Assembly: GCF_041080675.1 (NCBI RefSeq)
Contig: NZ_CP163520.1
Location: 7,531,501 to 7,595,500 of the forward strand
DNA length: 64,000 nucleotides
Origin: Streptomyces sp. cg36
GTDB taxonomy: Bacteria; Actinomycetota; Actinomycetes; Streptomycetales; Streptomycetaceae
Reading direction: 5' to 3'
The notes below the pieces were generated by a model. It had not been told where the DNA came from, did not search any database, and was given only the letters and a program-made list of their open reading frames with translations. A program made the translations under genes and the position numbers. Positions 19,201-28,625 of the stretch are shown here, in pieces; positions within the stretch are counted from its first letter, which is position 1; each line of letters starts with the position of its first letter.

Positions 19201-22200
19201 TGGTAGCCGGTCTGGCGGCCGTGCAGGTCGTAGCGGATGGACCAGGTGTTGCCGGCCGCGTCCTGGCGGGTCAGCGGCTTGCCGTCGGCGGAGTAGGTGT
19301 AGCGGCTGATGGTGGCGTCCAGCGCCGATCCGGTGGCCGTCGGCGTCGTGTACTGCCACAGCTCGGTGGTGTGGCCGCGCGCGTCGGACAGCGTGGTGGT
19401 GGGCGCGCCGCCGGTGGGCGGCACCACGTCGGTGCGGTCGGCGCCCCGGTAGCTGGTCGTGGTGCGGGTCTGCTCCACACCCAGCGACCACGAGGCGGTG
19501 GTGAGGGTGCGGCCCCGGCCGTCGTAGGTGGTGCGCGTCTGGGCCGCCAGGGTGCTGTCGGCGGCGGTGACCAGGCTCTGCGCGGGGCCGGTGGTGTTGT
19601 TGTACCAGGGCGGGTTGGTCAGGGCGACGCGGCCCTGTGAGTCGTAGACGGTGTCGGAGACCAGACGGCCCTTGTACGCCGGGTTCTTGGGCGACTCCTG
19701 GGTCTGGCGGACCCGTCCGAAGCCGTCCAGGAGCTGGATCTGGCGGGTGAGGACGGGGGTGTCGCCGTCCTTGGTGAGACGGGACGTGGTGACCGTCGAG
19801 GGCACGCCCGTCTGGTTGGAGACCTGGTAGTCGAAGCCGACGTTGGGGGTGGGGTCGCTGTCCGGGGCGCGGCCGGGCAGCCATACGCCGGTGAGCCGGC
19901 CGAGCGCGTCATAGGTCTCGGTCGTCGTCTTGAGGTTGACGTCCGTGGACTTCAGCGGCAGGCCCCGGCGCGGGTCGGTGACGGTGACGGCGTCCCAGTG
20001 CTCGCTCGCGGCGGCGCCCGGGACGGGGTTGGAGACGGTCACCTTGTTCGGCAGCTCGCCGGTGGCCGCCGCGGTGTAGGCGGTGGTCGTGGTGGAGCCG
20101 TCCGGGTGCTGGGCGTCCTTGGCGTTGGGGTCGGTCGCCGAGACGGTCCGCCCGTAGGCGTCGTAGCCGCTCACGGCCGTGGGGACGAAGGCGGCGGTGC
20201 CGTCGGGGGCATAGCCGTCGACGGTCTCGGTGCGGGTGACGTCGCCGGGGGCGCCGCTCTGGCCGTAGGGCTTGCCGTCGTAGAACGTCCGGGTGCGCTC
20301 CACCGTGTTGGCCGTGCCCGCGGTGTCGGTGCAGGCGTCGGAGGAGGTGGCCGAGACCACCAGCTTCTCGGTGGGCAGATCGGTGCGCTGGGCGTCCGGT
20401 CCGCTCGCGTACGCGGAGCGGGTGCACAGGTCGGGCAGGCCGTCGGCCCGGCTCAGGGCGGTCTTGACCCGGTTGTTGTGCGCCGGGTCGGTGACGGTGG
20501 TGGTGGAGGTGGTCCGCCAGCTGTCGTCGGCCTTCTTCTCCTGGCCGGTGACCACGACGGTGGTCGCCGGGTAGCGCGCGACCAGGTCGGGCAGGGAGCC
20601 GCCGCGCACATGGGTGGCGGTGGGGTGGTCGTCGCTGGGGGTGGTGACGGTGCGTGCGGTGACCGTGCCGTCCGCCCGGTCGTACGTCTCGGTCGCGAGG
20701 ACCTGCCCGGAGAGCCAGTCCACGTCCACGACCTCGTGGCCGAGCGGATCGGTGGAGCGCACGTCCCGGGCGGTGCCGTTTCCCCGGACGTCGCCGTGCA
20801 TGCCCTGCCGGTAGGTGGTGCGGGTCTGGGACCGGGGCCCGTCGGAGCCGCTGCCGGTCCGGGCGGTCACGGAGGCGAAGCCGCGGAACTCGCCCCAGGT
20901 GCGCGCCTTGGCGTCGGTGAGCTCGCTGTCGTCGCGGTGCCAGGCCGCCGGACCGTACTCGTACGAGGTGGTCTTCTGCGGGGCGCCGGTGACCGGGTCG
21001 TTCTCGGTGAGCGACTTGACGCTGTAGTGGTTGAACCAGTCGAGCACCGGATCGGCGCCCGCCACCTGGCCGGGGACGTTCCAGCGGACCGGATAGCAGG
21101 CCATGGCGTCGTCGTCCTCGGCCGCCGGCATCACGTGGTTGATCCGTGAGCAGCCCGGGAGGTTGTAGTCGACGTTGACGACCGCGCCGGTCTCGTTGCG
21201 GATCTGCTGGATGCGCGGCCGGTTGATCCTGGGCGGCGCGGGGACCAGGTCGGTGCCGTCCACCCGGTTGGGCAGCATCACCGGAGTGAACGTGACGGCG
21301 GGGGTGCTCAGTTCGGCGCCGGTCCGCCCGGTGTGCTTCACGGAGTCCAGCCACAGGGCCTTTTGGCTGGTGGAGTCCGAGGGGTTGGGGAAGGAGTGGG
21401 AGAAGGCGTACGCGTCCACGTCCTGCCAGACGTTGCCCACCCGCACCTGGGTGGTGACGGAGGACAGGCGCTTGGTGGTGAAGTAGGTGGGGGAGTACGT
21501 GGTGCAGGTGCCGCTCTCCTTGCACTCCTGGTCCACCGGCACGTCCGGCCAGTTCGCCTTGTTGGCGACCGTACGGGTGGCCGGGTCGCAGCCCGTCGCC
21601 GGTGTCTCGCAGCGCTCCAGCGGGGTGAACGTCACCCGCGCGGCGGGCTGGAGGGCGCCCTTGGCGGCGATCTGGTCGTCCAGGCGCTGCCCGTAGGCGA
21701 TCTGGGCGACGTTGTTGGCGCGGGTGTACGCGGTCGGGGTGCCCGCCCCGTTGTCCTGCACGGCCCCGCGCGCGTAGTAGCCGGTCTCCGGAGCCCAGGT
21801 GAACGTGGTGAGGTTGCCGTGCGCGTCCACCACGTAGTCGAGCGAGAGCCGCTGCCACATCCGGCACCAGGAGCGGTTGCCCTTGGCGGCGTCGTAGCAG
21901 GGGGCGCCGCTGTGGGGGGCGTAGACCGGCACGGTGGAGGCGGAGTTGGTGGCCGGGTCGGTGCGGTCGCCGCCGGGCAGATGGCCGAGGCCGAAGTAGT
22001 AGACGGTGCCGCCGCTGTCGGTGACCTTGGCGTAGCTGCCGCTGTCCGTGCCGTTGCGGGCGCCGGAGGCGAACTCGACCCTGGTGCCGTCGTCGTTCTT
22101 CAGGCGCCACACCCCGGTGGCGTCGTCCGAGGTGACCGGGGCGGAGTCGGCGCGCACCAGCTGGCCGCCGTGCGAGCCCAGCGAGAGCACGGCGTTGAAG

Positions 22201-23201
22201 CCGCCCCAGCACAGGTCGCCCGCGTTCTTGATGCCCGCCTTGTCGCAGGGCTGGTAGGAGCGCTCGATGAAGCCGGGGTTGAAGTCCCAGCCGTCCCCGA
22301 TCCAGGACGCCTGGGCGTTGGTCGCCGAGGTCCGTCCGTCCACGGTGGCGGAGTCGTAGGCGAGGGACACCTGCGGCGCGGGCCCGCCGAGCGCGGGCGG
22401 CACCGCGAGGTTGTACGCGTAGGTGAACGCGCCCGAGGCGCCTCCGGCCGCCCAGGCCGAGGAGGGGGCTAGGGAGGTGGCGGTGTAGCTGCCGCCGCCG
22501 CCCGAGGGGGTGGTCTCGGCGGCCAGTGCCACGGTGGCCGGCGCGGAGGCGGCGAGGCCGGCGCCGGTGGCGGCGGTCCTCGCCGTGTCGAGCCGCGCGG
22601 TCAGCGCTCCGGTGGCGCTGTCACGGCCGGTCGCCACGGGGGTGCGCACCCGGCAGGCGGCCACCTGCGGGGTGGTGAGGGCGCAGCCGGGCAGGGCGAC
22701 GAGCCTGCCCCGGGAGGCGAAGTCGCCGCCGGTCGCGGCGTTGAGCGCGGCCTGGTCGAGGGTGAGGCGCAGTCCGGTGGAGCCGTCGGCCGCCGTGCCG
22801 TGCGGCGCCGGAGCCGTGCGCAGGGCGAACAGCGTGCCGTGCACCCCGGCGGCGGTGGCGGCCTTGTCGTCGGCGCGCGTGACGGTCACCGCACGGCCGC
22901 CCGCGCTCGCCTTGAGCGCCGCGGCGGACAACCGGGGCGCGGGTTGGGCGGCCGAGCGTTCCGGAACCGGGTAGTGCGGGCGCGGCGCGGTGGGTCTGGT
23001 GGGGGAAGTGGCGCCGGTGGACGGGGTCTTGGGCAGGGTGGTGCCCGGTGGCGACCACACGCGGTCGAAGTCGGGGCCGCTCGCGGCGGCGGCCTGGGGA
23101 ATCGCTGGTGACAGCAGTGCCGCGGCCAGCGACAGCACCAGGAGAGAGCCGATTCTGGGCGCACGCGGGCGCACGGAACCAGGCCCATGTCTGACAGACA
23201 C
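16257..23201 (-). CDS. Giant secreted RHS-repeat protein with embedded ricin domain
   Basis: 2314 residues. The GTG at 23201 precedes a signal peptide (I-G-S-L-L-V-L-S-L-A-A-A-L-L-S-P to A-A-A-A). An N-terminal SpvB/TcdB-like segment (S-L-A-Y-D-S-A-T-V-D-G-R) leads into many YD/RHS repeats (Y-D-x-x-G-R-x-x-x). At about 1747-1867 a ricin-type lectin interrupts the RHS region. The RHS core ends near 2040 with G-R-F-I-S-A-D-P and N-P-V-N-x-x-D-P-D-G, the usual junction to a variable tip. The last ~270 residues hold a Cys/Pro-rich linker with C-P-Y-C and C-P-F-C motifs and an unrecognised globular domain. In polymorphic toxin systems this tip is the toxin, with an immunity gene just downstream; here the next gene is convergent. 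Confidence 0.88.
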   Translation of the reverse strand: MSVRHGPGSVRPRAPRIGSLLVLSLAAALLSPAIPQAAAASGPDFDRVWSPPGTTLPKTPSTGATSPTRPTAPRPHYPVPERSAAQPAPRLSAAALKASAGGRAVTVTRADDKAATAAGVHGTLFALRTAPAPHGTAADGSTGLRLTLDQAALNAATGGDFASRGRLVALPGCALTTPQVAACRVRTPVATGRDSATGALTARLDTARTAATGAGLAASAPATVALAAETTPSGGGGSYTATSLAPSSAWAAGGASGAFTYAYNLAVPPALGGPAPQVSLAYDSATVDGRTSATNAQASWIGDGWDFNPGFIERSYQPCDKAGIKNAGDLCWGGFNAVLSLGSHGGQLVRADSAPVTSDDATGVWRLKNDDGTRVEFASGARNGTDSGSYAKVTDSGGTVYYFGLGHLPGGDRTDPATNSASTVPVYAPHSGAPCYDAAKGNRSWCRMWQRLSLDYVVDAHGNLTTFTWAPETGYYARGAVQDNGAGTPTAYTRANNVAQIAYGQRLDDQIAAKGALQPAARVTFTPLERCETPATGCDPATRTVANKANWPDVPVDQECKESGTCTTYSPTYFTTKRLSSVTTQVRVGNVWQDVDAYAFSHSFPNPSDSTSQKALWLDSVKHTGRTGAELSTPAVTFTPVMLPNRVDGTDLVPAPPRINRPRIQQIRNETGAVVNVDYNLPGCSRINHVMPAAEDDDAMACYPVRWNVPGQVAGADPVLDWFNHYSVKSLTENDPVTGAPQKTTSYEYGPAAWHRDDSELTDAKARTWGEFRGFASVTARTGSGSDGPRSQTRTTYRQGMHGDVRGNGTARDVRSTDPLGHEVVDVDWLSGQVLATETYDRADGTVTARTVTTPSDDHPTATHVRGGSLPDLVARYPATTVVVTGQEKKADDSWRTTSTTTVTDPAHNNRVKTALSRADGLPDLCTRSAYASGPDAQRTDLPTEKLVVSATSSDACTDTAGTANTVERTRTFYDGKPYGQSGAPGDVTRTETVDGYAPDGTAAFVPTAVSGYDAYGRTVSATDPNAKDAQHPDGSTTTTAYTAAATGELPNKVTVSNPVPGAAASEHWDAVTVTDPRRGLPLKSTDVNLKTTTETYDALGRLTGVWLPGRAPDSDPTPNVGFDYQVSNQTGVPSTVTTSRLTKDGDTPVLTRQIQLLDGFGRVRQTQESPKNPAYKGRLVSDTVYDSQGRVALTNPPWYNNTTGPAQSLVTAADSTLAAQTRTTYDGRGRTLTTASWSLGVEQTRTTTSYRGADRTDVVPPTGGAPTTTLSDARGHTTELWQYTTPTATGSALDATISRYTYSADGKPLTRQDAAGNTWSIRYDLHGRQTGYQEPDKGATSQTWDAAGHLASGTDARGKTLKYTYDLLGRRTGLYEESADPAHRLAAWSYDTVPDGRGKPAGSTRYTGGEGGSAYTTTVDGYDDAYRPTGSTLTLPGGDVGQEPGTTFSYSTTTSYDPLTGTASGMVLPAVGGLPMDDIAYALNDYGQMFRYMGATTYDVQSEYDAFGRTVRSTVNPWGKQVVSTTDYDQATGRVRAQYVDQQTSGTGALQQTGYTYDPSGRITSITNVPDNKPALTDRQCFAYDAFSRLTSAWTDTKGLTLPADSEHRTPDQGRCTTAQPSAATVGGPAAYWQEYGYDVTGNRTKLVKHDPAGDTAKDVTVTQAFGTPGTRNAPTAAPGTGGGTGGPHALLSAAAKTGPATTTDLYQYDAGGNTTSYQDGRAGTSVLTWNSEGKPASTTTSAPIRSGLGKCLGTDGAATADDTALTLATCDDSAATQKYSATGDRLTTAGKCVTAIGTLPGAPVRLRPCDGTAAQTWTRRTDGTLYNTVAARCLTVPGGATADGTKLALGDCLLAVPAGQKWTVPDTTTTYLYDTEGKLLLRRGPATTTLNLGADELNVDRATGARTGVRSYPVPGGMTVVRTGAGTAAGAFAVQIADHHGSANLTVDLAGGGVTRQALDPFGNPRGAAPASWPGDKGFVGGQKDTATGLTLLGARQYQPSTGRFISADPLLDPNAPQQWNGYAYSDNNPVNGSDPDGTFCDGCSVDNPDSVWTHSGPGCTNSACYSDDGKTVLYSTVPVKKVFGPYNPCPYCKPKPKPDPCPFCVKKPSSGPHDRGPGPWAPDPRPATDDDPPLPKSNKILPIKHAYTHVEEVGSSKWGSPEKLMSTFQQSPQTFFPFPVEGCSSFTEGAVCRLFPGKDTPGGVGMILGGNGLVRVHVDKTSTSFTVISENYFDDPGSVITFTTSEKNGKLYMTQRGVSEGSNLGTVFAVKVLGQADNTWWQMGQNFRNYISPPMTQSRLYWLNFHIPGLF

Positions 23202-23406
23202 GTAACCCCCGTTGGGTCAGAGACGGGCGGGGCACCCGGCCAACTGCCGTGTGCCATGGGAAAGTCCGCCGGAACGTAGCACCCGGCCCGGACACCACGA
23301 TTCGTTTTACGCTGAACGAACGACTGTGATCCACCTCACTGCCCCGGTAAGTGTGGATCTTTGAGGACCAGTCGGACAGGTGCGGTGTGCCGGGCATTGA
23401 CCGATC

Positions 23407-26400
23407 GTGAAGATGGCTGGAACTGTGCCCCCCGTCGACACAGATCGGCCACAGTTCTCACACAGACCATCACGCCAACTGGCGTGTGCGCACGGGGGTG
23501 TTCAGTTGTCTGTTGTTCCATCCGGGCTGCCCGGAATCGGAAGACGAAGGTCCGGATCGCGTCGCACCGGCACCGCACGGACGGGCGCGCTGGTCGCGCT
23601 GCTCGCCCTGACCGCCGGACTCGGCTCGGCGCCCGGCGCGGCGGCCGTCGACCGCACCGGCCCGGCCGACGTGGCCGCGGCCATCCGGGCCAACGACGCC
23701 CGCAACGCCGAGGCCGCCCGCACCGCGGGCGACGAGGCGAAGCGACCGCGGAGCGCGGCGGCCAAGGCGGTCGCCGAGGCCCGCCGCACCCGCCACGACG
23801 TGCAAGTCGCCGCGCTGACAGACGAGTTCAGCACCACGTACGCCACCCCCGCCGGAAAGCTGCGGACCGAGCAGCACACCGACGTCCAGCGGGTACGGCG
23901 CGACGGCGGCTGGCGCGCCCCGGACGACCGGCTGGCCGCGCGCCCGGACGGCACCCTCGCCCCCGTGGCGGCCCTGGACAGCCTCGTCATCTCCGGCGGC
24001 GGCACCGGCCCCCTGGCGGTGATGACCGCCAAGGACGGCAAGCAGCTCTCCCTGGGATCGCCGTTCCCCGGCGCCCTGCCCAAGCCCGTGATCGAAGGCG
24101 GCAGCGCGCTGTTCCGCTCCGTCGCCAAGGACACCGACCTGAAGGTGACCGCCACCAAGGAGGGCGGCTTCACCACCGTCGTCGTCCTGAACTCGCCCCT
24201 AGCGGCGGCCAATCCGGCCGTGCGCCGGCTGACGTTCCCGACCAGCACCAAGGGCGTACGTCTGAGCGCCGACCGCACCGGGACCCTGCGCGCCACCCAC
24301 GGCAGCGAGACCGTGTTCGCCGCGCCGGCTCCCCGGATGTGGTCGGCCGCGGCCCCCGCCGCGGCCAAGCAGTTCACCGGCGAGCGCCGCGCCCCGGCCG
24401 GCGCCGCCCTCACCTCGGGCAAGGCAGCCGCGAGCGCGCCCGCCGCGCCCGCCGCCCGCCCCAAGTCCGCCTCGGCGGCCCCCGTGGGGCGCAGCAGCAC
24501 CGAGGGACCGGCCGGGAACGCCCCGGCCGCCGACATCGCCGTACGCACCACCGGTGACGTCACCCGCGCCCTCGCGGCGGGCGGTGCCACCGCACGGCGG
24601 AGCGGCGCGGTCACCCTCACCCCGGACCGCGGCCTGCTCGACGACAAGAAGACGGTCTACCCGGTCTACGTCGACCCGTCCTGGTCCAACGACTCGCGCG
24701 GCAAGAGCCACCACGCCTGGGTGATGCAGGCGTGGCCGACCACCGGCAACTACGACCGCACCGGCGGCGGCGACCGCGACCACCCCGGCATGGGCTACCA
24801 GGGCTGGGAGACCAAGACCGGCATCGAGCGCACCCTGTTCGAGTTCAACCTCAACGGGTACGCGGGCGCCACCGTCAACTACGCCAATCTGCGCGTCGCC
24901 CAGTACATCTCGTCCGACTGGTCCTGCACCGCCACGTACCCGGTGAACCTCTACCACGCCGGTGCCTTCGACGGCGGCATCAACTGGGGCAACCACCGCA
25001 CCTACGAGTGGGTCGACGGGAAGTACGTCCCTGGCAACGGCACCCAGAAGGAGTGCTACGGGGACATCCCGATCGACTTCAACATCACCGCACCCATGCG
25101 CAACGCCCTCGGCGACACCAACACCCCGCTGGCCTTCGCGCTGGTGGGCGCCGAAGGCACCGGCGACAAGATGGGCTTCAAGCGCTTCTCCTACGACGCC
25201 ACCCTCTCCACCGAGTACGACTTCACCCCCGGCAAGCCCGGCAACCCCCACGCCACCCCCGCCCCCCACCGGGTCAGCGCGGCCGACACCGACGCCTGCT
25301 GGGACGCCCCGCTGAGCTCCTACGGCTGGGTGACCGACACCCGCACCACCCTCACCTCCAAGGTGACCAGCCCCAACCAGGGCCAGCTCACCGAGTTCGT
25401 CAGCGTCTGGGACAACGCGACCGGCGGAAACACCGTCCACCAGAACTGGTCCGGCTTCGTCGGCAACGGCAACGACGCCTCCTACACCCTCCCGTACGGC
25501 ACCCTCCAGGACGGCCACTACTACGGCTGGCAGGCGCAGGGCGACGACGGGCTGCTGCGCGGGCCGGGCAGCGACGTGTGCCACTTCGCGGTGGACCTCA
25601 CCCCGCCCGTCCTGAAGTTCGGCGACTTCACCGACCCCGCCACCCAGTTCCCGCCCTCCGGCGACGGCCAGACCACCAAGCTGCGCCTCGGCCAGGAGGG
25701 CCGCATCCCGATCGTGGCCGCCGACCCCAACCCCTCGGGCAAGCTGGCCTCGGGCCTGGCCTGCGTGCGCTGGAGCTACGACGCCCAGTTCGCCACGTAC
25801 GACCAGACCTGCGGCACCCCGCTGACCATGAGCGAGATCAGGACCACACCGCGGCACTGGGGCACCAACATCCTCTACGCCAAGGCGTACGACGAAGCCG
25901 GGAACAGCTCGCAGACCGCCTCCTACGCGTTCTACGTGCCGTGGGCGCCCGGTCCGGTCGCCTTCGGCGACACCACCGGCGACGCCCGCCCCGACCTGCT
26001 GGTCCCGGACGACGCGGGCAACCTCGTCACCCACGGCCGGGCCACCGACCCCGGCAACCCGAACGTCCCGGCCAGCGGCGTGGCCGCCCGCGCCGCACAG
26101 GCACCCGAGTACGACGCCACCCAGCGCACCTGGAAGGACTACCGGGTCAGCCACCGGGGCGCGGTCGACCCCGGCCTCAACACCGACGACCTGTTCGTCC
26201 ACCGCGACGGCCAGGCCGGCGCCCAGGGCGGCAAGGCCCTCTACTACTACGCCAACACCCTCTCCGACCCCGGCCGCTTCACGCTCGGCACCAAGACCAA
26301 CGTGGCCCGCGTCAACTGCGCCGGCGGCGCCACCGCGTGCCCCGGATTCCACCCGGGCACCGGTGACAACTGGCAGTACACCACCCAGATCACCCCGATC

Positions 26401-27948
26401 GGTTCGCCGGTCGACGCCCGCACCCCCAGCCGTGACGTCGTCGGCGCCACCGGTGTGCTCGCCGTCGAGTCCGACAACCTCTGGTACTACCCGGTCAAGA
26501 CCAACGGCACCCTGGCGGCGCCCAACCTGGTCGCCGCGGGCGGCTGGAGCGACGTGGACCTGATGGTGCCGGGCAACACCCTCGCCATCGGCGCCTCCGG
26601 TGCCACCGCGCCCGCCCTGTGGATCCGCGCCCGCACCACCGCGGGTGGCCGGACGGCCGGAGACATCTACCAGTACCGGCTGACCACCGCCGTACGCGCC
26701 GACTCGTACACCACGGTCAGCGCGGTGACCGCGAGCCCCGCCACGAAGATCGGTTACGGGATCACCACCACCCGGCCCATCGGCGCCGACGGCGACCTCA
26801 CCGACGACGGCGTGCCCGACTTCTGGGCCGTCACCGACGACGGCAAGATCCACGTGTGGCCCGCCACGGCGAGCGGTGGAGCAGTCGACGGTTTCGCCGG
26901 GGACCACTACCGCGGCAGCACCCGGGCGCCCGCGGCCCACTGGCCGCTCGCGGGCGACGCCACGGCCGTTCCCGCCGACCAGAACGGCACGGCGACGGCG
27001 GCCGGGGTCAGCTACACCGCCGACACCGTCGACGGGCACGCGGGCACCCAGGTGGCGGTCTTCGACGGCTCGGGCGCGATCGCCACGGGCAGGCCGGCGG
27101 CCGACCCCCACCGCAGCTTCACCGTCAGCGTCTGGGCCAACCCCGGCAAGGGCGGAGTCGTGGCCAGCCAGGACAACGGCCGCACCAGCGCGTGGATGCT
27201 CTACGCCGAGCCCGGCGCCTGGCGGTTCGCCATCGCCAACGCCGACAACGACGCCTGGCCCTACGACTACACGTACGCCCTGGGGCAGGCCGTCACCTTC
27301 CAGCCCGGCGTGTGGACCCAGCTGACCGCCAGCTACAACGCGGCCACCGGCCAGATGAGCCTGTACGTCAACGGCACGCTGGCGGGCAGCGGTCACCACG
27401 TCGCCGCCAGCACCCCGCCCGTCCAGGGAGGGGTGGTGATCGGCCGCTACCAGAACAAGGGCCAGGCCGGGGCTCCCCTGACCGGCCGGGTGAGCAACCT
27501 GGCGATCTACGAGGGCGCGGTGGCCCCCACCGCGGCGGGCGAGATCCGCTTCGCCACGAACGCGGACCGCTGTCTGGACCTGCCGAACGGCGACGCGGCG
27601 GCGGGCGTCCAGCTGTGGACCTGCAACCGCAGCCCGGCCCAGGCGTTCTCGGTCAACGCCGACGGCACCATCACGGCGGGCGGGCGCTGCCTGGACGCCT
27701 CCGGGCAGGGCACGGCCAACGGGACCGCCGTCGGGATGTGGTACTGCAACAACGGCGGCAACCAGCAGTGGCTGCCCCGCGCCGACGGCAGCGTCTACAA
27801 CCCCGTCTCGGGCCGCTGCCTCGACATCACCTGGGGCGACGCCTCGATCGGCGCCCGTCCGGAGCTCTTCGACTGCAACGGCACACCGGCCCAGCGGTTC
27901 TCGGTCCCGGGTCTGCAGACGCCGGCCCTGCCGATGATCAATCCATGA
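23407..27948 (+). CDS. Giant secreted multidomain protein: DNRLRE-like, LamG and ricin domains
   Basis: Up to 1513 residues. A signal peptide is clear (T-G-A-L-V-A-L-L-A-L-T-A-G-L-G to G-A-A-A), but it is preceded by about 60 residues from the GTG at 23407. A TTG at 23506 would place it nearer the start. Next come an Ala-rich region, a DNRLRE-like beta-sandwich (about 415-600; T-L-F-E-F-N-L), fibronectin-like segments, FG-GAP-type text (G-D-T-T-G-D-A-R-P-D-L) near 850, a LamG-like jellyroll (about 1176-1375; S-V-W-A-N-P-G-K) and a C-terminal ricin lectin (about 1378-1507; N-Q-Q-W). It is probably a secreted carbohydrate-binding protein. It is divergent from the RHS gene 205 bp away, a pairing I recall from other Streptomyces. 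Confidence 0.82.
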   Translation: MKMAGTVPPVDTDRPQFSHRPSRQLACAHGGVQLSVVPSGLPGIGRRRSGSRRTGTARTGALVALLALTAGLGSAPGAAAVDRTGPADVAAAIRANDARNAEAARTAGDEAKRPRSAAAKAVAEARRTRHDVQVAALTDEFSTTYATPAGKLRTEQHTDVQRVRRDGGWRAPDDRLAARPDGTLAPVAALDSLVISGGGTGPLAVMTAKDGKQLSLGSPFPGALPKPVIEGGSALFRSVAKDTDLKVTATKEGGFTTVVVLNSPLAAANPAVRRLTFPTSTKGVRLSADRTGTLRATHGSETVFAAPAPRMWSAAAPAAAKQFTGERRAPAGAALTSGKAAASAPAAPAARPKSASAAPVGRSSTEGPAGNAPAADIAVRTTGDVTRALAAGGATARRSGAVTLTPDRGLLDDKKTVYPVYVDPSWSNDSRGKSHHAWVMQAWPTTGNYDRTGGGDRDHPGMGYQGWETKTGIERTLFEFNLNGYAGATVNYANLRVAQYISSDWSCTATYPVNLYHAGAFDGGINWGNHRTYEWVDGKYVPGNGTQKECYGDIPIDFNITAPMRNALGDTNTPLAFALVGAEGTGDKMGFKRFSYDATLSTEYDFTPGKPGNPHATPAPHRVSAADTDACWDAPLSSYGWVTDTRTTLTSKVTSPNQGQLTEFVSVWDNATGGNTVHQNWSGFVGNGNDASYTLPYGTLQDGHYYGWQAQGDDGLLRGPGSDVCHFAVDLTPPVLKFGDFTDPATQFPPSGDGQTTKLRLGQEGRIPIVAADPNPSGKLASGLACVRWSYDAQFATYDQTCGTPLTMSEIRTTPRHWGTNILYAKAYDEAGNSSQTASYAFYVPWAPGPVAFGDTTGDARPDLLVPDDAGNLVTHGRATDPGNPNVPASGVAARAAQAPEYDATQRTWKDYRVSHRGAVDPGLNTDDLFVHRDGQAGAQGGKALYYYANTLSDPGRFTLGTKTNVARVNCAGGATACPGFHPGTGDNWQYTTQITPIGSPVDARTPSRDVVGATGVLAVESDNLWYYPVKTNGTLAAPNLVAAGGWSDVDLMVPGNTLAIGASGATAPALWIRARTTAGGRTAGDIYQYRLTTAVRADSYTTVSAVTASPATKIGYGITTTRPIGADGDLTDDGVPDFWAVTDDGKIHVWPATASGGAVDGFAGDHYRGSTRAPAAHWPLAGDATAVPADQNGTATAAGVSYTADTVDGHAGTQVAVFDGSGAIATGRPAADPHRSFTVSVWANPGKGGVVASQDNGRTSAWMLYAEPGAWRFAIANADNDAWPYDYTYALGQAVTFQPGVWTQLTASYNAATGQMSLYVNGTLAGSGHHVAASTPPVQGGVVIGRYQNKGQAGAPLTGRVSNLAIYEGAVAPTAAGEIRFATNADRCLDLPNGDAAAGVQLWTCNRSPAQAFSVNADGTITAGGRCLDASGQGTANGTAVGMWYCNNGGNQQWLPRADGSVYNPVSGRCLDITWGDASIGARPELFDCNGTPAQRFSVPGLQTPALPMINP

Positions 27949-27977
27949 TCTGAGCGGGCCGGACCACCCCGGGACCC

Positions 27978-28017
27978 CAGGGGCCCGTGACACGCGAAGG
28001 CGTGCCACGGGCCCCTG
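27978..28017. terminator. Strong bidirectional hairpin terminator
   Basis: An 18-bp stem with one mismatch (A-C at the 13th pair) and a GAAG tetraloop lies between the convergent LamG and STAS genes. It is one of the longest stems in the window. Confidence 0.75.
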
Positions 28018-28051
28018 CCGCCGTCCGCGCCGCGCCGCCCGTCGCTCCGGC

Positions 28052-28420
28052 TCACGCGCACTGGTCGAGGTCGATGGCCTCCCGCAGACCGCGCACCACG
28101 TGCAGGGTCCGGCCGAGCCCGGAGAGGGCGATGACCCGCAGGGTGAACGGGTGCGGGCACACGACGGTGAGGCTCCCGCCCCGGGCCGCCAGGCGCAGGC
28201 GCGCCCTGTTGAGCAGGCGCAGTCCGGAGCAGTCGAGGAAGGTGACGGGCGTCAGGTCGATCACGACCTGGGCGGCCTGCGGAGACGTTACTTCGTCCAC
28301 CACCGGCAGCGATTGCGGGAGGACGGCGATGTCGATCTCGCCCCGTAGCTCGACGACGGTGTGCCGGAGCGTCCGGTAGACGCGCGGGGGCGGGGCGGAG
28401 ACCTGCGGAGGGGCGACCAT
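28052..28420 (-). CDS. STAS-domain anti-anti-sigma factor
   Basis: A 122-residue single STAS domain like SpoIIAA/BldG. E-L-R-G-E-I-D-I-A near 29-37 is the first strand-helix. D-L-T-P-V-T-F-L-D-C-S-G-L-R-L-L near 58-73 carries the Ser that kinases of the SpoIIAB/RsbW type phosphorylate. It should bind an anti-sigma factor and release a sigma factor. No anti-sigma kinase or sigma gene is adjacent, so its partner is encoded elsewhere. Confidence 0.9.
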   Translation of the reverse strand: MVAPPQVSAPPPRVYRTLRHTVVELRGEIDIAVLPQSLPVVDEVTSPQAAQVVIDLTPVTFLDCSGLRLLNRARLRLAARGGSLTVVCPHPFTLRVIALSGLGRTLHVVRGLREAIDLDQCA

Positions 28421-28625
28421 CGGGGATCACCTTCGAAGACGTGCCGGGCTGGTGTGGGAGCGTCGGCCGAGGATCCGGTGCAGCCGGTGCTCCCTGTGTC
28501 CATGCCCGCCCCGACCGGCTCCCGAACATGTCGCTTTGGCATATTCGGCCACCGTCGTACGGTCGGCGCCCGAGGCGGCTCCGGCATCGCCGACTGCCCG
28601 TTCCAGGAAGCTGGATGAGGGGCCA

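Noticed and set aside
24199..28008. A 1269-codon open frame on the minus strand opposite the LamG/ricin gene
   Set aside because: Antisense shadow with Gly/Val/Arg/Ala-only composition and no motif; the plus frame is clearly coding.
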